A stretch of DNA of 64,000 bases. Origin: Synchiropus splendidus (Eukaryota; Chordata; Actinopteri; Syngnathiformes; Callionymidae). Position 1 is the stretch's first letter. Every line of letters begins with the position of its first letter. Shown piece after piece: positions 38,841 to 51,020 of the stretch. The stretch spans positions 24,367,501 to 24,431,500 of the forward strand of contig NC_071339.1 in the NCBI RefSeq assembly GCF_027744825.2, given 5' to 3'. A model generated the notes under the pieces. The model worked only from the letters and a program-made list of their open reading frames with translations, did no database searches and was not told the DNA's origin. Both the position numbers and the translations under genes were made by a program.

Positions 38841-41800
38841 TTAGATTTGATGTGCAACTACTAGAAAGAACCTTTCTGATATAGTGGGAGGTGAAAATTT
38901 CATTTTCTGAAGCTTCCCTGCAAAGTTATGGCCCAATGCAGAAAATGCGTTTTCAGCCTGAGATAAGGTTGATTCCGGAACGCCAAACATAAAAATGTTG
39001 ATAACTTTTGAAAAACACTTCAGACAGCTTAGATTTGATGTGCAACAACTAGAAAGACCCTTTCTGCTATAGTGGGAGGTTAAAATTTCATGTTCGGAAG
39101 CTTCCATGCAAAGTTATGGCACAATGCAGACAACGCGTTTTCAGCCTGAGATAAGGTCGATTCTGGAACGCCAAACATAAAAATGTTGAAAACTTTCGAA
39201 AAACACTTGAGACAGCTTAGATTTGATGTGCAACTACGAGAAAGACCCTTTCTGCTATAGTGGGAGGTGAAAATATCATGTTCTGAAGCTTCCCTGCAAA
39301 GTTATGGCACAATGCGTAAAACGCGCTTTCAGCCTGAGATGAGGTTGATTTCAGAACGCCAATCATAAAAATGTTGATAACTCAGGAAAAACTCTACAGA
39401 CAGCTTAGATTTGATGTGCAACTACTAGAAATACCCTTTCTGCTATAGTGGGAGGTGAAAATTTCATGTTCTAAAGCTTCCCTGCAAAGTTATGGCACAA
39501 TGCAGAAAAAGCGTTTTAAGCGTGAGATAAGGTGAGTTCCGTAACGCCAAACATAAAAATATTGATAACTTTCGAAAAACACTTCAGACAGCTTAGATTT
39601 GATGTGCAACTACGAGAAAGACCCTTTCTGCTATAGTGGGAGGTGAAAATATCATATTCTGAAGCTTCCATGCAAAGTTATGGCACAATGCAGAAAACGC
39701 GTTTTCAGCCTGAGATAAGGTCGATTCAGGAACACCAAACATAAAAATGTTGAAAACTTTCGAAAAACACTTCAGACAGCTTTGATCTGATGTGCAACTA
39801 CTAGAAAGACCCTTTCTGCTATAGTGGGAGGTTAAAATTTCATGTTCTGAAGCTTCCCTGCAAAGTTATGGCACAATGCGTAAAACGTGTTTTCAGCCTG
39901 AGATGAGGTTGATTTCAGAACGCCAAGCATAAAAATGTTGATAACTTTGGAAAAACACTTCAGACAGCTAAGATTTGATGTGCAACTACTAGAAAGACCC
40001 ATTCTGCTATAGTGGGAGGTTAAAATTTCATGTTCTGAAGCTTCACTGCAAAGTTATGGCACAATGCAGAAAACGCCTTTTCAGCATGAGAAAAGGTCGA
40101 TTCCGGAACGCCAAACATAAGAATGTTGATAACTTTGGAAAAACACTTCAAACAGCTTAGATTTGATGTGCAACTACTAGAAAGACCCTTTCTGCTATAG
40201 TGGGAGGTGAAAATTTCATGTTCTGAAGCTTCCCTGTAAAGTTATGGCACGTTGCAGAAAACGTGTTTTCAGCCTGAGATAAGGTTGGTTCTGGAACGCC
40301 AAACATAAAAATGTTGATAACTTTGGAAAAACATTTCAGACAGCTTAGATTTGAAGTGCAACTACTAGAAAGACCCTTTCTGCTATTGTGGGAGGTGAAA
40401 ATTTCATGTTCTGAAGCTTCCCTGTAAAGTTATGGCACAATGCGTAAAACGCGTTTTCAGCCTGAGATGAGGTCGATTCCGGAACGCCAAACATAAAAAT
40501 GTTGATAACTCACGAAAAACTCTACAGACAGCTTAGATTTGATGTGCAACTACTAGAAATACCCTTTCTGCTGAAGTGGGAGGTGAAAATTTCATGTTCT
40601 GAAGCTTCCCTGCAAAGTTATGGCACAATGCAGAAAACGCGTTTTAAGCGTGAGATAAGGTGAGTTCCGTAACGCCAAACTTAAAAATATTGATAACTTT
40701 GGAACAACACATCAGATAGCTTAGATTTGTTGTGCAACTACTAGAAGACCCTTTCTGCTATAGTGGGAGGTGAAAATTTCATATTCTGCAGCTTTCCTGC
40801 AAAGTGATGACACAATGCAGAAAACGCGTTTTCAGCCTGAGATAAGGTTGATTCCGGAACGCCAAACATAAGAATGTTGATAACGTTGGAAAAACACTTC
40901 AGCCAGGTTAGAATTGATGTGCAACTACTAGAAGGACCCTTTCTGCAATAGTGGCAGGTTAAAATTTCATGTTCTGAAACTTCCCTCCAAAGTTATGGCA
41001 CAATGCAGAAAACGCGTTCACAGCTTGAGACTGGGTGGGTTCCGGAACGCCAAACATAAAAATGTTGATAACTTTGGAAAAACACTTCAAACAGCTTAGA
41101 TTTGATGTGCAACTACTAGAAAGACCCTTTCTGCTATATTGGGAGGTCAAAATTTCATGTTCTGAAGCTTCCCTGCAAAGTTATGGCACAATGCAGAAAA
41201 CGCCCTTTCAGCCTGAGAAAAGGTCGATTCCGGAACGCCAAACATAAGAATGTTGATAACTTTGGAAAAACACTTCAGCCAGGTTAGAATTGATGTGCAA
41301 CTACTAGATGGACCCTTTCTGCAATAGTGGCAAGTTAAAATTTCATGTTCTGAAACTTCCCTCCAAAGTTATGGCACAATGCAGAAAACGCGTTTACAGC
41401 TTGAGACTGGGTGGGTTCCGGAACGCCAAACATAAAAATGTTGATAACTTTGGAAAAACACTTCAAACAGCTTAGATTTGATGTGCAACTATTAGAAAAA
41501 CCCTTTTTGCTATAGTGGGAGGTGAAAATTTCATCTTCTGAAGCTTCCCTGCAAAGTTATGGCACAATGCAGAAAACGTGTTTTCAGCCTGAGATAAGGT
41601 CGATTCCGGAACGCCAAACGTAAAAATGTTGATAACTTTGGAAAAACACTTCAGACAGCTTAGATTTGATGTGCAACTACTAGAAAGACCCTTTCTGCTA
41701 TAGTGGGATATGAAAATTTCATGTTGTGAAGCTTCCCTGCAAAGTTATGGCAGAATGCGTTAATCGTGTTTTCAGCCTGAGATAAGGTCGATTCCGGAAC

Positions 41801-43310
41801 GGCAAACATAAAAATGTTGATAACTTTGGAAAAACACTTGAGACAGCTTCGATTTGATGTGCACCTACTAGAAAGACCCTTTCTGCTATAGTGGGAGGTG
41901 AAATTTTCATGTTCTGAAGCTTCCCTGCAAAGTTATGGCACAATGCAGAAAACGCGTTTTCAGCCTGAGATAAGGTGGGTTCCATAACGCCAAACATAAG
42001 AATGTTGATAACTTTGGAAAAACACTTCAGACAGCTTAGATTTGATTTGCAACTACTAGAAAGACCCTTTCTGCTATAGTGGGATGTTAAAATTTCATGT
42101 TCTGAAGCTTCCCTGCAAAGTTATGGCAAAATATGTAAAACGCGTTTTCAGGCTGAGATAAGGTGGGCTCCAGAACGCCAAACATAAAAATGTTGATAAC
42201 TTTGGAAAAACACTTCAGACAGCTTAGATTTGATGTGCAACTACTAGAAATACCCTTTCTGCTCTAGTGGGAGGTGAAAATTTCATGTTCTTAAGCTTCC
42301 CTGCAAAGTTATGGCACAATGCAGAAAATGTGTTTTCGGCCTGAGATGAGGTCGATTCCGGAACCCCAAACATAAAAATGTTGAAAACTTTCGAAAAACA
42401 CTTCAGACAGCTTAGATTTGATGTGCAACAACTAGAAAGACCCTTTCTGCTATAGTGGGAGGTTAAAATTTCATGTTCGGAAGCTTCCATGCAAAGTTAT
42501 GGCACAATGCAGACAACGCGTTTTCAGCCTGAGATAAGGTCGATTCTGGAACGCCAAACATAAAAATGTTGATAACTTTCGAAAAACACTTCAGACAACT
42601 TAGATTTGATGTGCAACTACTAGAAATACCCTTTCTGCTCTGGTGGGACGTGAAAATTTCATGTTCTAAAGCTTCCCTGCAAAGTTATGGCACAATGCAG
42701 AAAACGCGTTTTCAGCCTGAGAAAAGTTCGATTCCGGAACGCCAAACATATAAATGTTGATAACTCAGGAAAAACTCTACAGACAGCTTAGATTTGATGT
42801 GCAACTACTAGAAATACCCTTTCTGCTGAAGTGGGAGGTGAAAATTTCATGTTCTAAACCTTCCCTGCAAAGTTATCGCACAATGCAGAAAACGCGTTTT
42901 CGGCCTGAGATAAGGTCGATTCAGGAACACCAAACATAAAAATGTTGAAAACTTTCGAAAAACACTTGAGACAGCTTAGATTTGATGTGCAACTACGAGA
43001 AAGACCCTTTCTGCTATAGTGGGAGGTGAAAATATCATGTTCTGAAGCTTCCCTGCAAAGTTATGGCACAATGCGTAAAACGCGCTTTCAGCCTGAGATG
43101 AGGTTGATTTCAGAACGCCAATCATAAAAATGTTGATAACTCAGGAAAAACTCTACAGACAGCTTAGATTTGATGTGCAACTACTAGAAATACCCTTTCT
43201 GCTGTAGTGGGAGGTGAAAATTTCATGTTCTAAAGCTTCCCTGCAAAGTTATGGCACAATGCAGAAAACGCGTTTTAAGCGTGAGATAAGGTGAGTTCCG
43301 TAACGCCAAA

Positions 43311-44814
43311 CATAAAAATATTGATAACTTTCGAAAAACACTTCAGACAGCTTAGATTTGATGTGCAACTATTAGAAAAACCCTTTTTGCTATAGTGGGA
43401 TGTTAAAATTTCATGTTCTGAAGCTTCCCTGCAAAGTTATGGCAAAATATGTAAAACGCGTTTTCAGGCTGAGATAAGGTGGGTTCCATAACGCCAAACA
43501 TAAGAATGTTGATAACTTTGGAAAAACACTTCAGACAGCTTAGATTTGATTTGCAACTACTAGAAAGACCCTTTCTGCTATAGTGGGAGGTTAAAATTTC
43601 ATGTTCTGAAGCTTCCCTGCAAAGTTATGGCACAATGCGTAAAACGTGTTTTCAGCCTGAGATGAGGTTGATTTCAGAACGCCAAGCATAAAAATGTTGA
43701 TAACTTTGGAAAAACACTTCAGACAGCTAAGATTTGATGTGCAACTACTAGAAAGACCCATTCTGCTATAGTGGGAGGTTAAAATTTCATGTTCTGAAGC
43801 TTCCCTGCAAAGTTATGGCACAATGCAGAAAACGCGTTTTCAGCCTGAGATAAGGTCGATTCCGGAACGCCAAACATAAGAATGTAGATAACTTTGGAAA
43901 AACACTTCAAACAGCTTAGATTTGATGTGCAACTACTAGAAAGACCCTTACTGCTATAGTGGGACGTGAAAATTTCATGTTCTGAAGCTTCCCTGCAAAG
44001 TAATGGCACAATGCAGTAAACGCGTTTTCAGCCTGAGATAAGGTGAGTTCCGTAACGCCAAACATAAAAATATTGATAACTTTCGAAAAACACTTCAGAC
44101 AGCTTAGATTTGATGTGCAACTATTAGAAAAACCCTTTTTGCTATAGTGGGATGTTAAAATTTCATGTTCTGAAGCTTCCCTGCAAAGTTATGGCAAAAT
44201 ATGTAAAACGCGTTTTCAGGCTGAGATAAGGTGGGTTCCATAACGCCAAACATAAGAATGTTGATAACTTTGGAAAAACACTTCAGACAGCTTAGATTTG
44301 ATTTGCAACTACTAGAAAGACCCTTTCTGCTATAGTGGGAGGTTAAAATTTCATGTTCTGAAGCTTCCCTGCAAAGTTATGGCACAATGCGTAAAACGTG
44401 TTTTCAGCCTGAGATGAGGTTGATTTCAGAACGCCAAGCATAAAAATGTTGATAACTTTGGAAAAACACTTCAGACAGCTAAGATTTTATGTGCAACTAC
44501 TAGAAAGACCCATTCTGCTATAGTGGGAGGTTAAAATTTCATGTTCTGAAGCTTCCCTGCAAAGTTATGGCACAATGCAGAAAACGCGTTTTCAGCCTGA
44601 GATAAGGTCGATTCCGGAACGCCAAACATAAAAATGTTGATAACTTTGGAAAAACACTTCAAACAGCTTAGATTTGATGTGCAACTACTAGAAAGACCCT
44701 TTCTGCTATATTGGGAGGTCAAAATTTCATGTTCTGAAGCTTCCCTGCAAAGTTATGGCACAATGCAGAAAACGCCTTTTCAGCCTGAGAAAAGGTCGAT
44801 TCCGGAACGCCAAA
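43311..44814 (+). repeat. Four-unit tandem duplication (2 x 752 bp)
   Basis: CATAAAAATATTGATAAC with CAACTATTAGAAAAACCC at 43311 recurs at 44063, 752 bases on. It is followed each time by GGGATGTTAAAA, GATTTGATTTGCAAC, GTAAAACGTG with GCCAAGCATAAA, and CCCATTCTGC units. The corresponding place near 47822-48570 has one copy. The duplicate therefore arose after the larger 24-unit duplication, or was lost from the other copy. The last unit of each copy differs in places (CTATATTGGG only in the second). Confidence 0.85.
44612..44619. other. TTCCGGAA palindrome (example copy)
   Basis: This 8-bp palindrome lies at unit positions 141-148 in units of the GGTCGATTCCGGAACG class. Units of the GGTGGGTTCCAGAACG class lack it. 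With CGATTCCGGAACG it supplies three of the five CpG sites of the consensus. It is one of the sites that separates monomer classes. Confidence 0.8.
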
Positions 44815-47800
44815 CATAAGAATGTAGATAACTTTGGAAAAACACTTCAAACAGCTTAGATTTGATGTGCAACTACTAGAAAGACCCTTTCTGCTATAGT
44901 GGGACGTGAAAATTTCATGTTCTGAAGCTTCCCTGCAAAGTAATGGCACAATGCAGTAAACGCGTTTTCAGCCTGAGATGAGGTCGATTCCGGAACGCCA
45001 AACATAAAAATGTTGATAACTCACGAAAAACTCTACAGACAGCTTAGATTTGATGTGCAACTACTAGAAATACCCTTTCTGCTGAAGTGGGAGGTGAAAA
45101 TTTCATGTTCTGAAGCTTCCCTGCAAAGTTATGGCACAATGCAGAAAACGCGTTTTAAGCGTGAGATAAGGTGAGTTCCGTAACGCCAAACTTAAAAATA
45201 TTGATAACTTTGGAACAACACATCAGATAGCTTAGATTTGTTGTGCAACTACTAGAAAGACCCTTTCTGCTATAGTGGGAGGTGAAAATTTCATATTCTG
45301 CAGCTTTCCTGCAAAGTGATGACACATTGCAGAAAACGCGTTTTCAGCCTGAGATAAGGTTGATTCCGGAACGCCAAACATAAGAATGTTGATAACGTTG
45401 GAAAAACACTTCAGCCAGGTTAGAATTGATGTGCAACTACTAGAAGGACCCTTTCTGCAATAGTGGCAGGTTAAAATTTCATGTTCTGAAACTTCCCTCC
45501 AAAGTTATGGCACAATGCAGAAAACGCGTTCACAGCTTGAGACTGGGTGGGTTCCGGAACGCCAAACATAAAAATGTTGATAACTTTGGAAAAACACTTC
45601 AAACAGCTTAGATTTGATGTGCAACTATTAGAAAAACCCTTTTTGCTATAGTGGGAGGTGAAAATTTCATCTTCTGAAGCTTCCCTGCAAAGTTATGGCA
45701 CAATGCAGAAAACGCGTTTTCAGCCTGAGATAAGGTCGATTCCGAAACGCCATACGTAAAAATGTTGATAACTTTGGAAAAACACTTCAGACAGCTTAGA
45801 TTTGATGTGCAACTACTAGAAAGACCATTTCTGCTATAGTGGGATGTTAAAATTTCATGTTCTGAAGCTTCCCTGCAAAGTTATGGCAAAATATGTAAAA
45901 CGCGTTTTCAGGCTGAGATAAGGTGGGTTCCGGAATGCCAAACATAAAATGTTGATAACTTTGGAAAAACACCTCAGACAACTTAGATTTGATGTGCAAT
46001 TACTAGAAAGACCCTTTCTGCTATAGTGGGAGGAGAAAATTTCATGTTCTGAAGTCTCCCTGCAAAGTTATGGCACTATCCAGAAAACGCGTTTTCAGCC
46101 TGAGATAAGGTGGGCTCCAGAACGCCAAACATAAAAATGTTGATAACTTTGGAAAAACACATCAGACAGCTTAGATTTGATGTGCAACTACTAGAAATAC
46201 CCTTTCTGCTCTAGTGGGAGGTGAAAATTTCATGTTCTTAAGCTTCCCTGCAAAGTTATGGCACAATGCAGAAAATGCGTTTTCGGCCTGAGATGAGGTC
46301 GATTCAGGAACCCCAAACATAAAAATGTTGAAAACTTTCGAAAAACACTTCAGACAGCTTAGATTTGATGTGCAACTACTAGAAATACCCTTTCTGCTCT
46401 AGTGGGAGGTGAAAATTTCATGTTCTAAAGCTTCCCTGCAAAGTTATGGCACAATGCAGAAAACGCGTTTTCAGCCTGAGATAAGGTGGGTACCAGAACG
46501 CCAAACATAAAAATGTTGATAACTTTGGAAATACACTTCAGACAGCTTAGATTTGATGTGCAAGTACTAGAAATACCCTTTCTGCTATAGTGGGAGGTGA
46601 AAATTTCATGTTCTGAAGCTTCCCTGCAAAGTTATGGCACAATGCAGAAAACGCGTTTTCAGCCTGAGATAAGGTGGGTTCCATAACGCCAAACATAAAA
46701 ATGTTGATAACTTTGGAAAAACACTTCAGACAGCTTAGATTTGATGTGCTACTACTAGAAAGACCCTTTCTGCTACAGTGGGAGGTGAAAATTTCATGTT
46801 CTGAAGCTTCCCTGCAAAGTTATGCCACAATGCAGGAAACGCGTTTTCAGCCTGAGATAAGGTTGATTCCGGAACGCCAAACATGAGAATGTTGAAAACT
46901 TTGGAAAAACACTTCAGACAGATTAGATTTGATGTGCAATTACTAGAAAGACCCTTTCTGCTATAGTGGGAGGAGAAAATTTCATGTTCTGAAGTCTCCC
47001 TGCAAAGTTATGGCACTATCCAGAAAACGCGTTTTCGGCCTGAGATGAGGTCGATTCAGGAAACCCAAACATAAAAATGTTGAAAACTTTCGAAAAACAC
47101 TTCAGACAGCTTAGATTTGATGTGCAACTACTAGAAATACCCTTTCTGCTCTAGTGGGAGGTGAAAATTTCATGTTCTAAAGCTTCCCTGCAAAGTTATG
47201 GCACAATGCAGAAAACGCGTTTTCAGCCTGAGAAAAGTTCGATTCCGGAACGCCAAACATATAAATGTTGATAACTCAGGAAAAACTCTACAGACAGCTT
47301 AGATTTGATGTGCAACTACTAGAAATACCCTTTCTGCTGAAGTGGGAGGTGAAAATTTCATGTTCTAAACCTTCCCTGCAAAGTTATCGCACAATGCAGA
47401 AAACGCGTTTTCGGCCTGAGATAAGGTCGATTCAGGAACACCAAACATAAAAATGTTGAAAACTTTCGAAAAACACTTGAGACAGCTTAGATTTGATGTG
47501 CAACTACGAGAAAGACCCTTTCTGCTATAGTGGGAGGTGAAAATATCATGTTCTGAAGCTTCCCTGCAAAGTTATGGCACAATGCGTAAAACGCGCTTTC
47601 AGCCTGAGATGAGGTTGATTTCAGAACGCCAATCATAAAAATGTTGATAACTCAGGAAAAACTCTACAGACAGCTTAGATTTGATGTGCAACTACTAGAA
47701 ATACCCTTTCTGCTGTAGTGGGAGGTGAAAATTTCATGTTCTAAAGCTTCCCTGCAAAGTTATGGCACAATGCAGAAAACGCGTTTTAAGCGTGAGATAA

Positions 47801-48999
47801 GGTGAGTTCCGTAACGCCAAACATAAAAATATTGATAACTTTCGAAAAACACTTCAGACAGCTTAGATTTGATGTGCAACTATTAGAAAGACCCTTTTTG
47901 CTATAGTGGGATGTTAAAATTTCATGTTCTGAAGCTTCCCTGCAAAGTTATGGCAAAATATGTAAAACGCGTTTTCAGGCTGAGATAAGGTGGGTTCCAT
48001 AACGCCAAACATAAGAATGTTGATAACTTTGGAAAAACACTTCAGACAGCTTAGATTTGATTTGCAACTACTAGAAAGACCCTTTCTGCTATAGTGGGAG
48101 GTTAAAATTTCATGTTCTGAAGCTTCCCTGCAAAGTTATGGCACAATGCGTAAAACGTGTTTTCAGCCTGAGATGAGGTTGATTTCAGAACGCCAAGCAT
48201 AAAAATGTTGATAACTTTGGAAAAACACTTCAGACAGCTAAGATTTGATGTGCAACTACTAGAAAGACCCATTCTGCTATAGTGGGAGGTTAAAATTTCA
48301 TGTTCTGAAGCTTCCCTGAGAAGTTATGGCACAATGCAGAAAACGCGTTTTCAGCCTGAGATAAGGTCGATTCCGGAACGCCAAACATAAAAATGTTGAT
48401 AACTTTGGAAAAACACTTCAAACAGCTTAGATTTGATGTGCAACTACTAGAAAGACCCTTTCTGCTATATTGGGAGGTCAAAATTTCATGTTCTGAAGCT
48501 TCCCTGCAAAGTTATGGCACAATGCAGAAAACGCCTTTTCAGCCTGAGAAAAGGTCGATTCCGGAACGCCAAACATAAGAATGTTGATAACTTTGGAAAA
48601 ACACTTCAAACAGCTTAGATTTGATGTGCAACTACTAGAAAGACCCTTTCTGCTATAGTGGGACGTGAAAATTTCATGTTCTGAAGCTTCCCTGCAAAGT
48701 AATGGCACAATGCAGTAAACGCGTTTTCAGCCTGAGATAAGGTTGATTCCGGAACGCCAAACATAAGAATGTTGATAACGTTGGAAAAACACTTCAGCCA
48801 GGTTAGAATTGATGTGCAACTACTAGAAGGACCCTTTCTGCAATAGTGGCAGGTTAAAATTTCATGTTCTGAAACTTCCCTCCAAAGTTATGGCACAATG
48901 CAGAAAACGCGTTCACAGCTTGAGACTGGGTGGGTTCCGGAACGCCAAACATAAAAATGTTGATAACTTTGGAAAAACACTTCAAACAGCTTAGATTTG

Positions 49000-51020
49000 A
49001 TGTGCAACTATTAGAAAAACCCTTTTTGCTATAGTGGGAGGTGAAAATTTCATCTTCTGAAGCTTCCCTGCAAAGTTATGGCACAATGCAGAAAACGCGT
49101 TTTCAGCCTGAGATAAGGTGGGTTCCATAACGCCAAACATAAGAATGTTGATAACTTTGGAAAAACACTTCAGACAGCTTAGATTTGATGTGCAACTACT
49201 AGAAATACCCTTTCTGCTCTAGTGGGAGGTGAAAATTTCATGTTCTTAAGCTTCCCTGCAAAGTTATGGCACAATGCAGAAAATGCGTTTTCGGCCTGAG
49301 ATGAGGTCGATTCAGGAACCCCAAACATAAAAATGTTGAAAACTTTCGAAAAACACTTCAGACAGCTTAGATTTGATGTGCAACTACTAGAAATACCCTT
49401 TCTGCTCTAGTGGGAGGTGAAAATTTCATGTTCTAAAGCTTCCCTGCAAAGTTATGGCACAATGCAGAAAACGCGTTTTCAGCCTGAGATAAGGTGGGTA
49501 CCAGAACGCCAAACATAAAAATGTTGATAACTTTGGAAATACACTTCAGACAGCTTAGATTTGATGTGCAAGTACTAGAAATACCCTTTCTGCTATAGTG
49601 GGAGGTGAAAATTTCATGTTCTGAAGCTTCCCTGCAAAGTTATGGCACAATGCAGAAAACGCGTTTTCAGCATGAGATAAGGTGGGTTCCATAACGCCAA
49701 ACATAAAAATGTTGATAACTTTGGAAAAACACTTCAGACAGCTTAGATTTGATGTGCTACTACTAGAAAGACCCTTTCTGCTACAGTGGGAGGTGAAAAT
49801 TTCATGTTCTGAAGCTTCCCTGCAAAGTTATGCCACAATGCAGGAAACGCGTTTTCAGCCTGAGATAAGGTTGATTCCGGAACGCCAAACATGAGAATGT
49901 TGAAAACTTTGGAAAAACACTTCAGACAGATTAGATTTGATTTGCAATTACTAGAAAGACCCTTTCTGCTATAGTGGGAGGAGAAAATTTCATGTTCTGA
50001 AGTCTCCCTGCAAAGTTATGGCACTATCCAGAAAACGCGTTTTCAGCCTGAGATAAGGTGGGCTCCAGAACGCCAAACATAAAAATGTTGATAACTTTGG
50101 AAAAACACTTCAGACAGCTTAGATTTGATGTGCAACTACTAGAAATACCCTTTCTGCTCTAGTGGGAGGTGAAAATTTCATGTTCTTAAGCTTCCCTGCA
50201 AAGTTATGGCACAATGCAGAAAATGCGTTTTCGGCCTGAGATGAGGTCGATTCAGGAAACCCAAACATAAAAATGTTGAAAACTTTCGAAAAACACTTCA
50301 GACAGCTTAGATTTGATGTGCAACTACTAGAAATACCCTTTCTGCTATAGTGGGAGGTGAAAATTTCATGTTCTGAAGCTTCCCTGCAAAGTTATGGCAC
50401 AATGCAGAAAACGCGTTTTCAGCCTGAGATAAGGTGGGTACCAGAACGCCAAACATAAAAATGTTGATAACTTTGGAAATACACTTCAGACAGCTTAGAT
50501 TTGATGTGCAAGTACTAGAAATACCCTTTCTGCTATAGTGGGAGGTGAAAATTTCATGTTCTGAAGCTTCCCTGCAAAGTTATGGCACAATGCAGAAAAC
50601 GCGTTTTCAGCCTGAGATAAGGTGGGTTCCATAACGCCAAACATAAAAATGTTGATAACTTTAGAAAAACACTTCAGACAGCTTAGATTTGATGTGCTAC
50701 TACTAGAAAGACCCTTTCTGCTACAGTGGGAGGTGAAAATTTCATGTTCTGAAGCTTCCCTGCAAAGTTATGCCACAATGCAGGAAACGCGTTTTCAGCC
50801 TGAGATAAGGTTGATTCCGGAACGCCAAACATGAGAATGTTGATAACTTTGGAAAAACACTTCAGACAGATTAGATTTGATGTGCAACTACTAGAAAGAC
50901 CCTTTCTGCTATAGTGGGATGTTAAAATTTCATGTTCTGAAGCTTCCCTGCAAAGTCATGGCAAAATATGTAAAACGCGTTTTCAGGCTGAGATAAGGTG
51001 GGTTCCGGAACGCCAAACAT
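49000..51020 (+). repeat. Five-unit HOR with repeated two-unit couplet
   Basis: A couplet of p1 (GTGCAAGTACTAG, ends GGTGGGTTCCATAACG) and p2 (GTGCTACTACTAG, CTACAGTGGG, GCCACAATGCAGG) occurs at 49547 and 50487, 940 bases or five units apart, and also at 46539, 16 units before 49547. The unit before it has the KpnI site GGTACC (about 46490, 49498, 50438). After p2 the three copies continue differently, with AGGAGAAAA / ACTATCC units at 46.9 and 49.9 kb and GGGATGTTAAAA at 50.9 kb. Confidence 0.85.

Larger units (their letters stand above)
38841..49000 (+). repeat. Super-period of about 24 units (about 4.5 kb)
   Basis: Rare markers recur at 4511-4512 bases (24 units, minus a one-base deletion): CTTAAAAATATTG at 40680 and 45191, the N unit at 40900 and 45412, CCAAACATATAAATG at 42743 and 47254, GAAAATATCATG at 43029 and 47540, and CATAAAAATATTG at 43311 and 47822. 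Within this frame, copies differ by whole-unit gains and losses: a four-unit (752-bp) tandem duplication at 43311-44814 is single near 47.8 kb, two N units stand at 40900 and 41276 but one at 45412, and two units are absent between 48478 and 48795. Confidence 0.82.
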
